Of a DNA stretch of 9,777 nt, positions 1 through 7,266 are shown piece after piece; the stretch's first letter is position 1, and every line of letters begins with the position of its first letter. Source of the DNA: Burkholderiaceae bacterium (GTDB taxonomy: Bacteria; Pseudomonadota; Gammaproteobacteria; Burkholderiales; Burkholderiaceae_C); NCBI GenBank assembly GCA_031256305.1, contig JAIRQU010000094.1:1-9777 (forward strand), read 5' to 3'. A program made the translations under genes and the position numbers. The notes below the pieces were generated by a model. The model saw only the letters and a program-made list of their open reading frames with translations, had not been told where the DNA came from and made no database searches.

Positions 1-455
1 CCCGGCAGCGCCAGCGCCCACGGCCAGCGCGCCCACCATGCGCCAACCCGCGCGCCCAGCAGCGCGCGCGTGAGCGGCAGCATCAGCGCCATGCCGTGCA
101 GCACGCCAAAGCTGATCCAGCTTTCGGGGAAAGCCCGCCACGATCCCAGCGAGACCAGCGCCGCCGCCAGCGCAATTTGCGTCCAGCGCCGCCAAAAGCG
201 CGGCCAACCCTGTCCTTGCGCCTGCGCGACGGCCTGCCCCATGCCAGCGGCGATCAGGAACAGGCTCAGGATGCCCATGCGCTGCGTGGTCCACAGCGGG
301 TCACTGTAAAAATTCTGGCGGATAACGCCGAACCAGTTCAGATCAAACGAAAAGTGGAACGCCGTCATCCACGCCAGCGCCAGGCCGCGCAAGGCGTCCA
401 GCCGCTCCCAGCGCCGGGGAGCAAGCGCAGCCGGGCAATTGCTGCCGCCGGTCAT
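1..455 (-). CDS. DUF1624 / heparan-alpha-glucosaminide N-acetyltransferase-like membrane protein (partial, N-terminal 151 residues)
   Basis: This is the N-terminal part of a polytopic inner-membrane protein; the rest lies beyond the left edge. The reverse strand is open from an ATG at 455-453 to base 1. The opening RRWERLDALRGLALAWM and the following FHFSFDLNWFG are the signature of the DUF1624 (HGSNAT catalytic-like) family, with the conserved R-x-D-x-L-R-G at the first membrane segment. Further hydrophobic segments lie at about residues 60-77, 92-106 and 114-133, the last carrying the family-like FGVLHG. Related proteins are putative membrane acyltransferases of unknown substrate in bacteria. 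The start codon overlaps the stop of the upstream tadA fusion gene (ATGA), so the two are probably cotranscribed and translationally coupled. No break is visible in the part present. Family assignment is fairly sure; the substrate cannot be told. Confidence 0.82.
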   Translation of the reverse strand, partial: MTGGSNCPAALAPRRWERLDALRGLALAWMTAFHFSFDLNWFGVIRQNFYSDPLWTTQRMGILSLFLIAAGMGQAVAQAQGQGWPRFWRRWTQIALAAALVSLGSWRAFPESWISFGVLHGMALMLPLTRALLGARVGAWWARWPWALALP

Positions 456-1639
456 GAGGGCGTACCTGATGGAATGGGCGCGAAATAGCGCGACGCCGCA
501 TCGGCCAGCGCATAGGCTTGCGCGGGCGATGACAGGTCGCACGCTTGCGTCAACACCGGCCGCGCGCCGTCTTGCCAGAACGCGCGCGCGGCGTCCAGCG
601 CGGACTGGCTTTCGCGCCACAGGCGCGGCGCGGCGCGCAAGGCCGCGCGGTGGCCCGCGTCGGGAAAGGGCGCGGCATGGGCGGCATCGGATGCGCCGTC
701 ATGTCCAGCCTCAATCAGCAGCAGGCCGCCATAACGCCGCGCATCGCATTCCGGCGCGGACACCGGCAGCGTCTGGGCCAGCCGGCCGCCCAAGCCGCAG
801 CCGGCCAGCACGGCGCGGCGCAAATTCAGTCTGTCCGCCAATTCCCGCAGCGTCTGCGCGTGCCAGGCCAGACTGTGCGCGGCTGCGCGTTTGGGCTTGT
901 CGCTGCGGCCAAAACCGATCAGGTCGGGCGCGATCACGCGCTGCCCGGCAGCGGCCAGCGCCGCGATCAGATGCCGGAACTGCCAGCTCCACGCCGGGCT
1001 GTCGTGCAACAGCAGCCACGCCAGCGGCGCGGCAGCCGGCCCCGTGTCGATCACGTGCATCCGCAGCCCGGCCAGCGCGGGCAGATCGGCCAGGTATTGC
1101 GGCGGCCAGGGCCAATCGGGCAGATCGGCAAACGCCGCGTCCGGCGTGCGCAGCGCGTCCTCGCGCAACGGGCTGGCGTTGCTCCGGCGCGGGCGGAAAA
1201 ATTCGCGCAGCAGCGCGCCGCATTCGCTGGCCAGCACGCCGGGCGTGACCGCGGTCTGGTGATTCAGGCGCGCATCGCCCAGCACGTCCAGCACCGACCC
1301 GGCCGCGCCCGCCTTGGGATCGCGCGCGCCATAAACCACGCGCCGTACGCGCGCGTGCAAAACCGCCCCGGCGCACATCGCGCACGGCTCCAGCGTGACG
1401 TAGAGCGTGCAGCCGTCCAGCCGGTAATTACCCAGGCGCCGCGCCGCCGCGCGCAGCGCCCTGATTTCGGCGTGCGCCGCCGGATCGCGCGCGGCAATAG
1501 GCGCGTTGCGCCCCATGGCGATGACGCGTCCTTGCGCATCGGCCAGCACCGCGCCCACGGGCACCTCGCCCTTTGCCGCCGCCGCGCGCGCCTGTTCCAG
1601 CGCCAGCCGGATGCCGTGCACGTCGCCGGAGACCGTCAT
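452..1639 (-). CDS. tadA: tRNA-specific adenosine deaminase (TadA) fused to a C-terminal alpha/beta-hydrolase-like domain
   Basis: Residues about 1-155 are a TadA enzyme, which deaminates adenosine 34 to inosine in the tRNA-Arg(ACG) anticodon in the cytoplasm. Zinc and catalytic residues are all present: H56-A-E58 and P85-C86-A-M-C89, with EVPVGAV at 25-31 and the GARDPKAGAAGS stretch as in E. coli TadA. Residues about 175-395 resemble haloalkane-dehalogenase-type alpha/beta hydrolases: HDSPAWSW at 212-219, RVIAPDLIGFGRSDKP at 234-249, and a nucleophile-elbow region at 278-285 reading LAGCGLGG. The residue at the nucleophile position is Gly282 instead of Asp or Ser, there is no histidine after residue 330, and the domain is short, so this half looks catalytically dead. 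I chose the ATG at 1639 because it gives a TadA-length N-terminus. In-frame starts also exist at 1663 (ATG), 1672 (ATG) and 1693 (TTG), and none has a strong Shine-Dalgarno. The deaminase call is secure; the role of the second domain is unknown. Confidence 0.92.
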   Translation of the reverse strand: MTVSGDVHGIRLALEQARAAAAKGEVPVGAVLADAQGRVIAMGRNAPIAARDPAAHAEIRALRAAARRLGNYRLDGCTLYVTLEPCAMCAGAVLHARVRRVVYGARDPKAGAAGSVLDVLGDARLNHQTAVTPGVLASECGALLREFFRPRRSNASPLREDALRTPDAAFADLPDWPWPPQYLADLPALAGLRMHVIDTGPAAAPLAWLLLHDSPAWSWQFRHLIAALAAAGQRVIAPDLIGFGRSDKPKRAAAHSLAWHAQTLRELADRLNLRRAVLAGCGLGGRLAQTLPVSAPECDARRYGGLLLIEAGHDGASDAAHAAPFPDAGHRAALRAAPRLWRESQSALDAARAFWQDGARPVLTQACDLSSPAQAYALADAASRYFAPIPSGTPS

Positions 1640-1685
1640 GTTGGGCGCATCACGGGGCGGCATGGCGCACATCGGCAAGCAAGAA

Positions 1686-1714
1686 ACGGTCAACGTCTGG
1701 CATTGGGCTATATT
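1686..1714 (+). promoter_or_regulatory. Possible promoter for the DUF4124 gene
   Basis: The short divergent gap between the tadA fusion and the DUF4124 gene contains TATATT at 1709-1714, one mismatch from the sigma-70 -10 consensus, in an otherwise GC-rich area. The matching -35 position (about 1686-1691) is poor. It lies 47 bases upstream of the DUF4124 start, a reasonable leader length. This is a weak prediction from one hexamer only. Confidence 0.3.
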
Positions 1715-1760
1715 GTGCTGGGATTTGTTTCAGGCAACGCTGAAAACTGGAGATTCCGCC

Positions 1761-2270
1761 ATGCGCCGCATTCTTGCTTTTGTCGCAGCCGCTGTGTTGT
1801 CCGCCGCTTTAATGCCGGTCCTGGCGCAACAAGCGGCGCCGGCTGGCCCTGCCCAGGACGCTTCCGCGCCCAAACCGCCGCCCACGCCGATGATTAGCCG
1901 CTGGGTCGATGCCAAGGGCCGGGTGCATTATGGCGACGCGCTGCCGCCCGACGCCCCCGAACAAACGACCGAAGTTGGGCCTATCCAGTCCGCCACGCCG
2001 GAACAAAAGGAACAAGCCGACGCGCGGATGCAGCAGTACCGCAGCTATCTCAATCCGCCTCCCGCCGCGGCGCAAGCCGACGCGGATCACGCGCCCGATG
2101 CGCCCCGGCAGCCCGATGATGACAACAGTTGCGCCGGACAATGGGCACGCTTTAACGCCGCCGCCGCTTGCGCCAACCAGTACCGCGTGGCCGGCGGCGG
2201 TCTTAAACAGGATGTGGCCCAGCACTGCCCGGTGGTGCCGCAGCCCCAATGCGCGCCCGCTGAACCCTGA
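1761..2270 (+). CDS. Exported DUF4124 domain-containing protein
   Basis: This gene encodes a 169-residue secreted protein of unknown function. The ATG at 1761 was chosen because it has GGAGA (1749-1753) seven bases upstream and starts a classic signal peptide: MRRILAF, then an Ala/Leu-rich core, with probable cleavage after VLA (residue 22). Residues 44-62 (MISRWVDAKGRVHYGDALP) match the short DUF4124 motif (W-V-D-x-x-G-x-x-x-Y-x-D-x-P), a small module common at the N-terminus of periplasmic or envelope proteins in beta- and gammaproteobacteria. The middle (about 76-120) is polar and rich in Ala, Pro, Gln and Asp. The C-terminal part has four cysteines (124, 137, 156, 164), which could form two disulphides in the periplasm. 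It is divergent from tadA and apparently monocistronic. The domain call is good; no biochemical role is known to me. Confidence 0.82.
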   Translation: MRRILAFVAAAVLSAALMPVLAQQAAPAGPAQDASAPKPPPTPMISRWVDAKGRVHYGDALPPDAPEQTTEVGPIQSATPEQKEQADARMQQYRSYLNPPPAAAQADADHAPDAPRQPDDDNSCAGQWARFNAAAACANQYRVAGGGLKQDVAQHCPVVPQPQCAPAEP

Positions 2271-2626
2271 CGGAATGCGCCGCCGATTTGGGCCTGGCCT
2301 TGCCGGCTCTGATGAGGGTGCCGCACCGCACAAGAGCAGCCGGGTGACACCGGGACAAGCGCAAAGACACGAACCTGCGCGCGGCACTGATAATCCAGCG
2401 GCGCGCTTGTGGGCTGGGTACAACAAACCAGCTATGACAGTTACACCATCGAACAGACAATGGACAGGTCAGCGCCGGATGTGGAGATGGCAGGCAGGCA
2501 GCGGCGGCTGCATTGCGCTGGAGCATCTGTGCAACTCAACTGGAGCTTGGCGCAGCATGGGCAAGCGGGCGCTGGATGCACTGGGCGCGAGCGGGCGGCG
2601 CTGGATCAGTCATAACAATTGAAATC
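2271..2626. other. 356-base stretch without a recognisable gene
   Basis: The stretch lies between the DUF4124 stop and the next plausible gene. All forward frames are either interrupted or give low-complexity, unrecognisable translations, and the reverse frames look like chance open frames in GC-rich DNA. No convincing terminator, tRNA or repeat was found. G+C falls to about 52% around 2401-2460, between the surrounding core level and the AT-rich segment downstream. The stretch may therefore be the left, decayed edge of the accessory segment. Confidence 0.5.
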
Positions 2627-3106
2627 ATGGCCATAAAAGCTTACACATTAGCAGACTTTAAAAAAGAATGGGTGGAAGCGTCCCTGCTGCACAGGATTTG
2701 GATGGTTCTAGCCTGTTACCCGGCAGTCTGTGCATTATTTGCGCCGTCATTGCCGTGGTTTGAAACCATGTCCCGTAAAGCCGCGCCTTTGTTGGACCTC
2801 ATTGAACTGGGCCGGGGCAGGCCGTGGGTGGTGTTTACCGGGATGCCCTGTCCGGCGACGCTGCGTTTGTTTGGCGATGTGTGCGGGATAAATGCCGTTT
2901 TGGTTTTATTGCTATCTTTACTTAACCCATTGGAAGCTTTGTTTCCTGGGCATAAACTCAATGAGTTCAAAGAAAAAATAATAAAATATTATTCATATAT
3001 TTGGTTGCATGTGTTTTTTGTTGTTACGCCGGAATATATTCTGTCATATATTATTTTATTCGGTCAAGACCTGTCGAGGTTATTTGGTCAGGAAGATTGG
3101 CTATAA
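2627..3106 (+). CDS. Hypothetical multi-pass membrane protein, AT-rich, probably C-terminally frameshifted
   Basis: I do not recognise this 159-residue protein. The ATG at 2627 is preferred because the composition changes from GC-rich to AT-rich just there and the translation becomes protein-like (MAIKAYTLADFKKEW), but no clear Shine-Dalgarno precedes it. Hydrophobic segments lie at about residues 22-44, 84-106 and 122-146, with an amphipathic charged linker near 110-120 (KLNEFKEKIIK). By hand count 2881-3240 is about 34% G+C, against roughly two thirds in the flanks, which points to horizontal acquisition. The frame stops at TAA 3104-3106 inside a sequence that continues as a fourth membrane segment in the next frame (see 3107-3261). 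Small orphan membrane proteins in islands of this kind are sometimes immunity or adaptor proteins, but nothing here proves that. Confidence 0.55.
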   Translation: MAIKAYTLADFKKEWVEASLLHRIWMVLACYPAVCALFAPSLPWFETMSRKAAPLLDLIELGRGRPWVVFTGMPCPATLRLFGDVCGINAVLVLLLSLLNPLEALFPGHKLNEFKEKIIKYYSYIWLHVFFVVTPEYILSYIILFGQDLSRLFGQEDWL

Positions 3107-3261
3107 ATGTTTTAGTGGCCTATGCTTCGCCATGGGTGATTATCGGAATGGTTCTTTGTGTTGGATATACAGTTTATCGGCGTTTTTTAATAGCGATTGA
3201 ATGTCGCAGTAGTAATATTCAATTTATTTTTTGTTTGTTCCATTTCCTTTTCAAGGAGTAA
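3107..3261 (+). pseudogene. Out-of-frame C-terminal part of the preceding membrane protein gene
   Basis: The frame one base behind that of 2627-3106 is open through this stretch. It reads from about 3097 LAINVLVAYASPWVIIGMVL and on to CVGYTVYRRFLIAIE, a clean transmembrane helix followed by a positive cytoplasmic-type edge, ending at TAA 3259-3261. The codon use and AT-richness match the upstream gene. If one base were restored between about 3085 and 3104, a single protein of about 211 residues with four membrane segments would result. The last codons (AAG GAG) form a Shine-Dalgarno for the next reading frame, which suggests that 3261 is the original gene end. Alternatives are a sequencing error or a separate small gene. 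Confidence 0.45.
3253..3258 (+). promoter_or_regulatory. Strong Shine-Dalgarno (AAGGAG) with no start codon at the expected distance
   Basis: AAGGAG at 3253-3258 is the best ribosome binding site in the accessory stretch. Six bases later, in the open frame, stands AAG (3265-3267) followed by TCT GAT TCA TCT. A single A-to-T difference in the middle base would make ATG and give a protein beginning M-S-D-S-S-S-S. As it stands there is no ATG, GTG or TTG within normal reach of this site. Confidence 0.45.
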
Positions 3262-3264
3262 GAA

Positions 3265-3534
3265 AAGTCTGATTCATCTTCAAGCGTTCCGGTTTCCAGC
3301 TTAACCATAGCCACGACGGCTGGTTTGCTGAACGGCAGTCCTGTATATCAATCGTCCGTCGCCGACGGGTATTATACGGCTGACGGCACGTATATTGGCG
3401 CCGATTTCGTCAATGACAACGGAATGCCGGTCATATCGATATCGGGTACAGCGGATAATCCCGCAACAGCGCCTGCCAGCGGCGCCTCCTCGGCGGGCAG
3501 CGCTGGCCGCTTCGGTGCCTGTAGGTCGGGGTAA
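3265..3534 (+). pseudogene. Remnant of a short gene of unknown function lacking its start codon
   Basis: This frame is open for 89 sense codons to TAA 3532-3534. The translation looks like real protein: a Ser-rich beginning (SDSSSSVPVSS), then SPVYQSSVADGYYTADGTYI and GADFVNDNGMPVIS, then an Ala/Ser/Gly-rich end. Glycine and tyrosine recur in a way that suggests beta structure. I do not recognise the family. The expected initiation codon, correctly placed behind AAGGAG, is AAG. The only in-frame near-start is TTG at 3325, which lacks a ribosome site. The gene begins four bases after the upstream stop and ends two bases before the next ATG, as in an operon. It may still be functional if the AAG is a sequence error. 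Confidence 0.4.
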
Positions 3535-3536
3535 AC

Positions 3537-3768
3537 ATGACGAACCCCAGTAAATTGAGTGGCCGACAGGTGGAACCCGTTTATGAAGGTCAACGCTTGA
3601 GGGGGTGAGCCGCCCCGCCACCGGCAGCGCCCCGGCAACCATTAAGGGAATGCCCGCAACGCACTGCGGCAACGGCGCTAAATTGGGCGGCGCGCAACTG
3701 ATGGACAACGCCGTCAAGCTGGGCATGGGGACCAAGTGTGGTGTTTGCAGGTTTGAAAAGTTGCGGCT
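3537..3768 (+). pseudogene. Start of a third short gene, interrupted after 23 codons; weak PAAR-like trace downstream
   Basis: An ATG at 3537, with GGGG (3528-3531) five bases upstream, opens a frame reading MTNPSKLSGRQVEPVYEGQ and then stops at TGA 3606-3608. In a neighbouring frame (3602 onwards) the sequence continues as TGSAPATIKGMPATHCGNGA and then AKLGGAQLMDN, before running into the 3' end of the glycosylase gene on the other strand. The pattern G-S-x(4)-I-x-G-x-P-A-x(3)-G resembles the repeat of PAAR tip proteins of type VI secretion, but it is short and could be coincidence. A base change near 3595-3605 would join the two parts. I regard this as a decayed gene of uncertain identity. 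Confidence 0.3.
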
Positions 3769-4460
3769 TCAATACGCGACGGGTTCGGAGTCCAGCGAGC
3801 GCCACAGATACCACGTGGCCACGCTGCGCCAGGGCGACCAGGCGGCGGCCAGTTCGCGCGCTTCGCTGCGGCTGACCGGCTCGCCGGAAAAGTATTGCAG
3901 GCTGATGCCCCTGAGCAGCCCCGCGTCGTCCAGCGGCAGCACGTTGGGCCGCAGCAGGTGGAACATCAGGAACATCTCCGCCGTCCAGCGCCCGATGCCG
4001 CGGATAGTGACCAGTTCGGCGATGATGGCCTCGTCGTCCATGCCGCCCCAGGCGGCGGGAGTGATCGCGCCGCCGTCAAAGTGCAGCGCCAGATCGACCA
4101 AGTATTCGATCTTGCGCGCCGACAGGCCCGCCGCGCGCATGGCATCGGGTTTCAGGCGCAGCACTTCGGCGGGCGTCATGCAACTGGGCAGCCGCTCAAA
4201 GCGCTCCCACACCGCCTGCGCGGCCTTGACCGAGATCTGCTGGCCCACCACGGAACGCGCCAGCGTGACGAACGGGTCGCCGCGCGATTGCAGGCAAGCG
4301 CCGCCGAACTTGGGGATGAGCCGGCGCATCACCCGGTCGCGCCGCGTCAGATGCTGGCACGCCTGGCTCCAATAGCCGGGCGTGACTGTATCCGGCGTGG
4401 CTGTTGCCGCGTCCGGCGTCTGGCTTGCAGCGGGACGGGTTTTGCTTTTGGCCTTGCCGG

Positions 4461-4464
<4 letters not shown>
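3769..4464 (-). CDS. DNA-3-methyladenine glycosylase (HhH-GPD family, AlkA-like)
   Basis: This is a 231-residue base-excision repair enzyme that removes alkylated bases such as 3-methyladenine from DNA. After a low-complexity N-terminus of about 28 residues comes the helical HhH-GPD fold. [15 protein letters not shown] at 71-85 is typical of the family, the helix-hairpin-helix is [13 protein letters not shown] at 151-163, and the catalytic aspartate is most likely D180 in NVLPLDD, equivalent to Asp238 of E. coli AlkA. There is no iron-sulphur cysteine cluster, which separates it from MutY and Nth. At 231 residues it lacks the N-terminal AlkA domain and resembles the shorter Mag-type glycosylases. 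The GTG start (4464-4462) overlaps the cysS stop as GTGA, with GGGAAG (4474-4469) upstream, so it is very likely cotranscribed and coupled with cysS. I leave the symbol blank because several paralogous names are in use. Confidence 0.9.
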
Positions 4465-5909
<1,445 letters not shown>

Positions 5910-6020
5910 CGGGGAAACAAAAAACGGTTGCGGTTGTAAACGGCGGTTGCGTTACACCCGCGCCAGCAAAATCAGACCATCCCAATCGAACCGGGCGCGG
6001 CTCGTAAAATCATCCGTCAG

Positions 6021-6049
6021 TATAGTTTTAACCGCACCCGCTCTATAAG
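6021..6049 (+). promoter_or_regulatory. Possible -10 elements for the TPR–ppiA–ppiB–lpxH run
   Basis: The 162-base divergent gap between cysS and the TPR gene contains TATAGT (6021-6026) and TATAAG (6044-6049), each one mismatch from the sigma-70 -10 consensus and close to the TPR start at 6072. No good -35 hexamer is found at 16-18 bases from either. No equivalent minus-strand promoter for cysS was convincing. This prediction is weak. Confidence 0.25.
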
Positions 6050-6071
6050 CCGCCTTGATCGCGCCGCCCGC

Positions 6072-7235
6072 ATGACCGCCCGTTTCCCATCGCTTTCCCG
6101 GTTGATTGCCATTTTGACGTTGCCCGCCGCGGGCCTGCTCTGGAGCGCGGCCCATGCCGATGAGCCTTACGCGCCGGTGGAGCAGTTGCTGCGGCAAGGG
6201 CAGGCGGCCCAAGCGTTGCAGCAGGCCGACGCCTACATCGCCAAGCACCCTAACGATCCGCAGATGCGCTTTCTCAAGGCAGGGGCGCTGAAAGCGGCGG
6301 GCCGCGCGGATGATGCCCAGGCCATGCTCACGCAGCTCACGCGCGATTATCCCGAACTGGCCGAGCCGTGGAACAACCTGGCCGTGCTCTACGCCGCGCG
6401 CGGGCAGATTGACCAGGCCCAGGCGGCGCTGGAATCCGCGTTGCGCGTTGACCCGCACTACGTCACCGCGCTGGAAAACCTGGGCGACCTCGACATCCGG
6501 CTGGCGCTGCGCAACTACGAACAGGCGCGTCAAGCCAGCGCTGGCGATGCTGACGCCAGCGCCCGCCTTGCAGCCAAGATCGACGCGGCCAATCGCGTCA
6601 TTGCCGGCAGCGCGCCGGCAACGCAGGCCACGGCCGCAACCCAACCCGCTGCTGCGGCGTCAGCGCCACCCCCCGCCGCTTCTGAGCCTGCTGCTGCGGC
6701 GTCGAAACCCGCTGCTGCGGCGTCCAGCCCGCAACCTGCCGCGTCCCAGCCCGCCGCAACGGCGTCAGCGCCATCGCCCGCCGCTTCCGGGCCTGCTGCG
6801 GCGGCGTCCCAACCTGCCGGCGCGGCACCCGGCTCGCAGGTCGTCGTATTCCCGGCCGCGCCAACGCTGCGTCCTACGGCTGGCGACGCGCCCATAGTTC
6901 CGGTGGTGGTGCCGTCATTACAGCCCGCCGCTGCGGCATCCGGCTCGCAGATCGTCGTATTCCCGCCCGCGCCAACGCTGCGTCCTACGGCTGGCGACGC
7001 GCCCATAGTTCCAGTGGCGGCGCCGTCATTACAGCCCGCCGCTTCCGGGCCTGCCGCTGCGGCGTCCCAACCCGCTGGCGCGGCATCCAGCTCGCAGATC
7101 GTCGTATTCCCGCCAGCGCCGCGTCCTATCGCCGGTGACGCGCCCGTTGCTCCGCTAACCGCGTCCGCCCCGCAACCCCCGGCTTCTGCACCCGATACCG
7201 CCGCGTCCGGTACAGCCTTGGCGGCGCATCCTTAA
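6072..7235 (+). CDS. Exported tetratricopeptide-repeat protein with Ala/Pro-rich repetitive C-terminal tail
   Basis: This 387-residue protein has a signal peptide (hydrophobic stretch about 10-25, probable cleavage after SAAHA at 29), so it acts in the periplasm or at the envelope. Residues about 32-155 form three to four TPR units, for example AEPWNNLAVLYAARGQIDQA at about 97-116, a fold that usually binds partner proteins. From about residue 180 to the end the sequence is almost only Ala, Pro, Ser and Gln, including three copies of a unit built on SQ(V/I)VVFPxAP. Such tails can span the periplasm or cross peptidoglycan, but this is inference. The ATG at 6072 has no evident Shine-Dalgarno; it is preferred because it directly begins the signal peptide. 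It is the first gene of the run to ppiA, 31 bases before it, which suggests shared transcription and perhaps a link to envelope protein folding. Function is not known. Confidence 0.88.
   Translation: MTARFPSLSRLIAILTLPAAGLLWSAAHADEPYAPVEQLLRQGQAAQALQQADAYIAKHPNDPQMRFLKAGALKAAGRADDAQAMLTQLTRDYPELAEPWNNLAVLYAARGQIDQAQAALESALRVDPHYVTALENLGDLDIRLALRNYEQARQASAGDADASARLAAKIDAANRVIAGSAPATQATAATQPAAAASAPPPAASEPAAAASKPAAAASSPQPAASQPAATASAPSPAASGPAAAASQPAGAAPGSQVVVFPAAPTLRPTAGDAPIVPVVVPSLQPAAAASGSQIVVFPPAPTLRPTAGDAPIVPVAAPSLQPAASGPAAAASQPAGAASSSQIVVFPPAPRPIAGDAPVAPLTASAPQPPASAPDTAASGTALAAHP
6645..6724 (+). repeat. Short degenerate Ala-coding repeats in the TPR gene tail
   Basis: The 17-bp unit cccgctgctgcggcgtc occurs at 6645-6661 and 6708-6724, with a one-base variant (cctgctg...) at 6688-6704. 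All encode P-A-A-A-A-S in the same frame and are embedded in a longer Pro/Ala/Ser stretch. Confidence 0.75.
6831..7150 (+). repeat. 111-bp tandem repeat in the TPR gene (two near-identical copies and a partial third)
   Basis: Copies begin with a (g/a)gctcgcag motif at 6831, 6942 and 7089. The first two are exactly 111 bp (37 residues) apart and differ at only a handful of positions over their first 95 bases. The third begins 147 bp later, after an extra 36 bp, is shortened, and lacks the Thr-Leu of APTLRPTAGDAP. The repeats keep the reading frame throughout, so tail length is probably variable between strains. Confidence 0.85.
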
Positions 7236-7266
7236 CACCGTTTCTCTTTTTTCTGAAAGGTTCCTC

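Noticed and set aside
545..1897. Long open frame (450 codons) on the plus strand opposite the tadA fusion
   Set aside because: It is the antisense of a clearly identified gene. Its translation is Arg/Ala/Gln-rich without any motif, as expected for shadow frames in GC-rich DNA.
3080..3106. Programmed -1 ribosomal frameshift in the membrane protein gene
   Set aside because: No X-XXY-YYZ slippery heptamer or obvious downstream pseudoknot is visible near the frame change, so a lesion or sequence error is simpler.
3301..3735. Minus-strand open frame of 144 codons in the accessory stretch
   Set aside because: The plus-strand frame has the more protein-like sequence, operon-type spacing and a ribosome site; the minus frame has no motif and no ribosome site.
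5952..6644. 230-codon open frame on the minus strand across the cysS–TPR gap and the TPR gene
   Set aside because: Most of it is antisense to the signal peptide and TPR units. The few codons outside (5952-6071) resemble no known protein and no start or ribosome site supports it.
6645..7150. Repeats considered as a CRISPR array
   Set aside because: The repeats are coding, in frame, adjacent without unique spacers of constant size, and part of a low-complexity protein tail.
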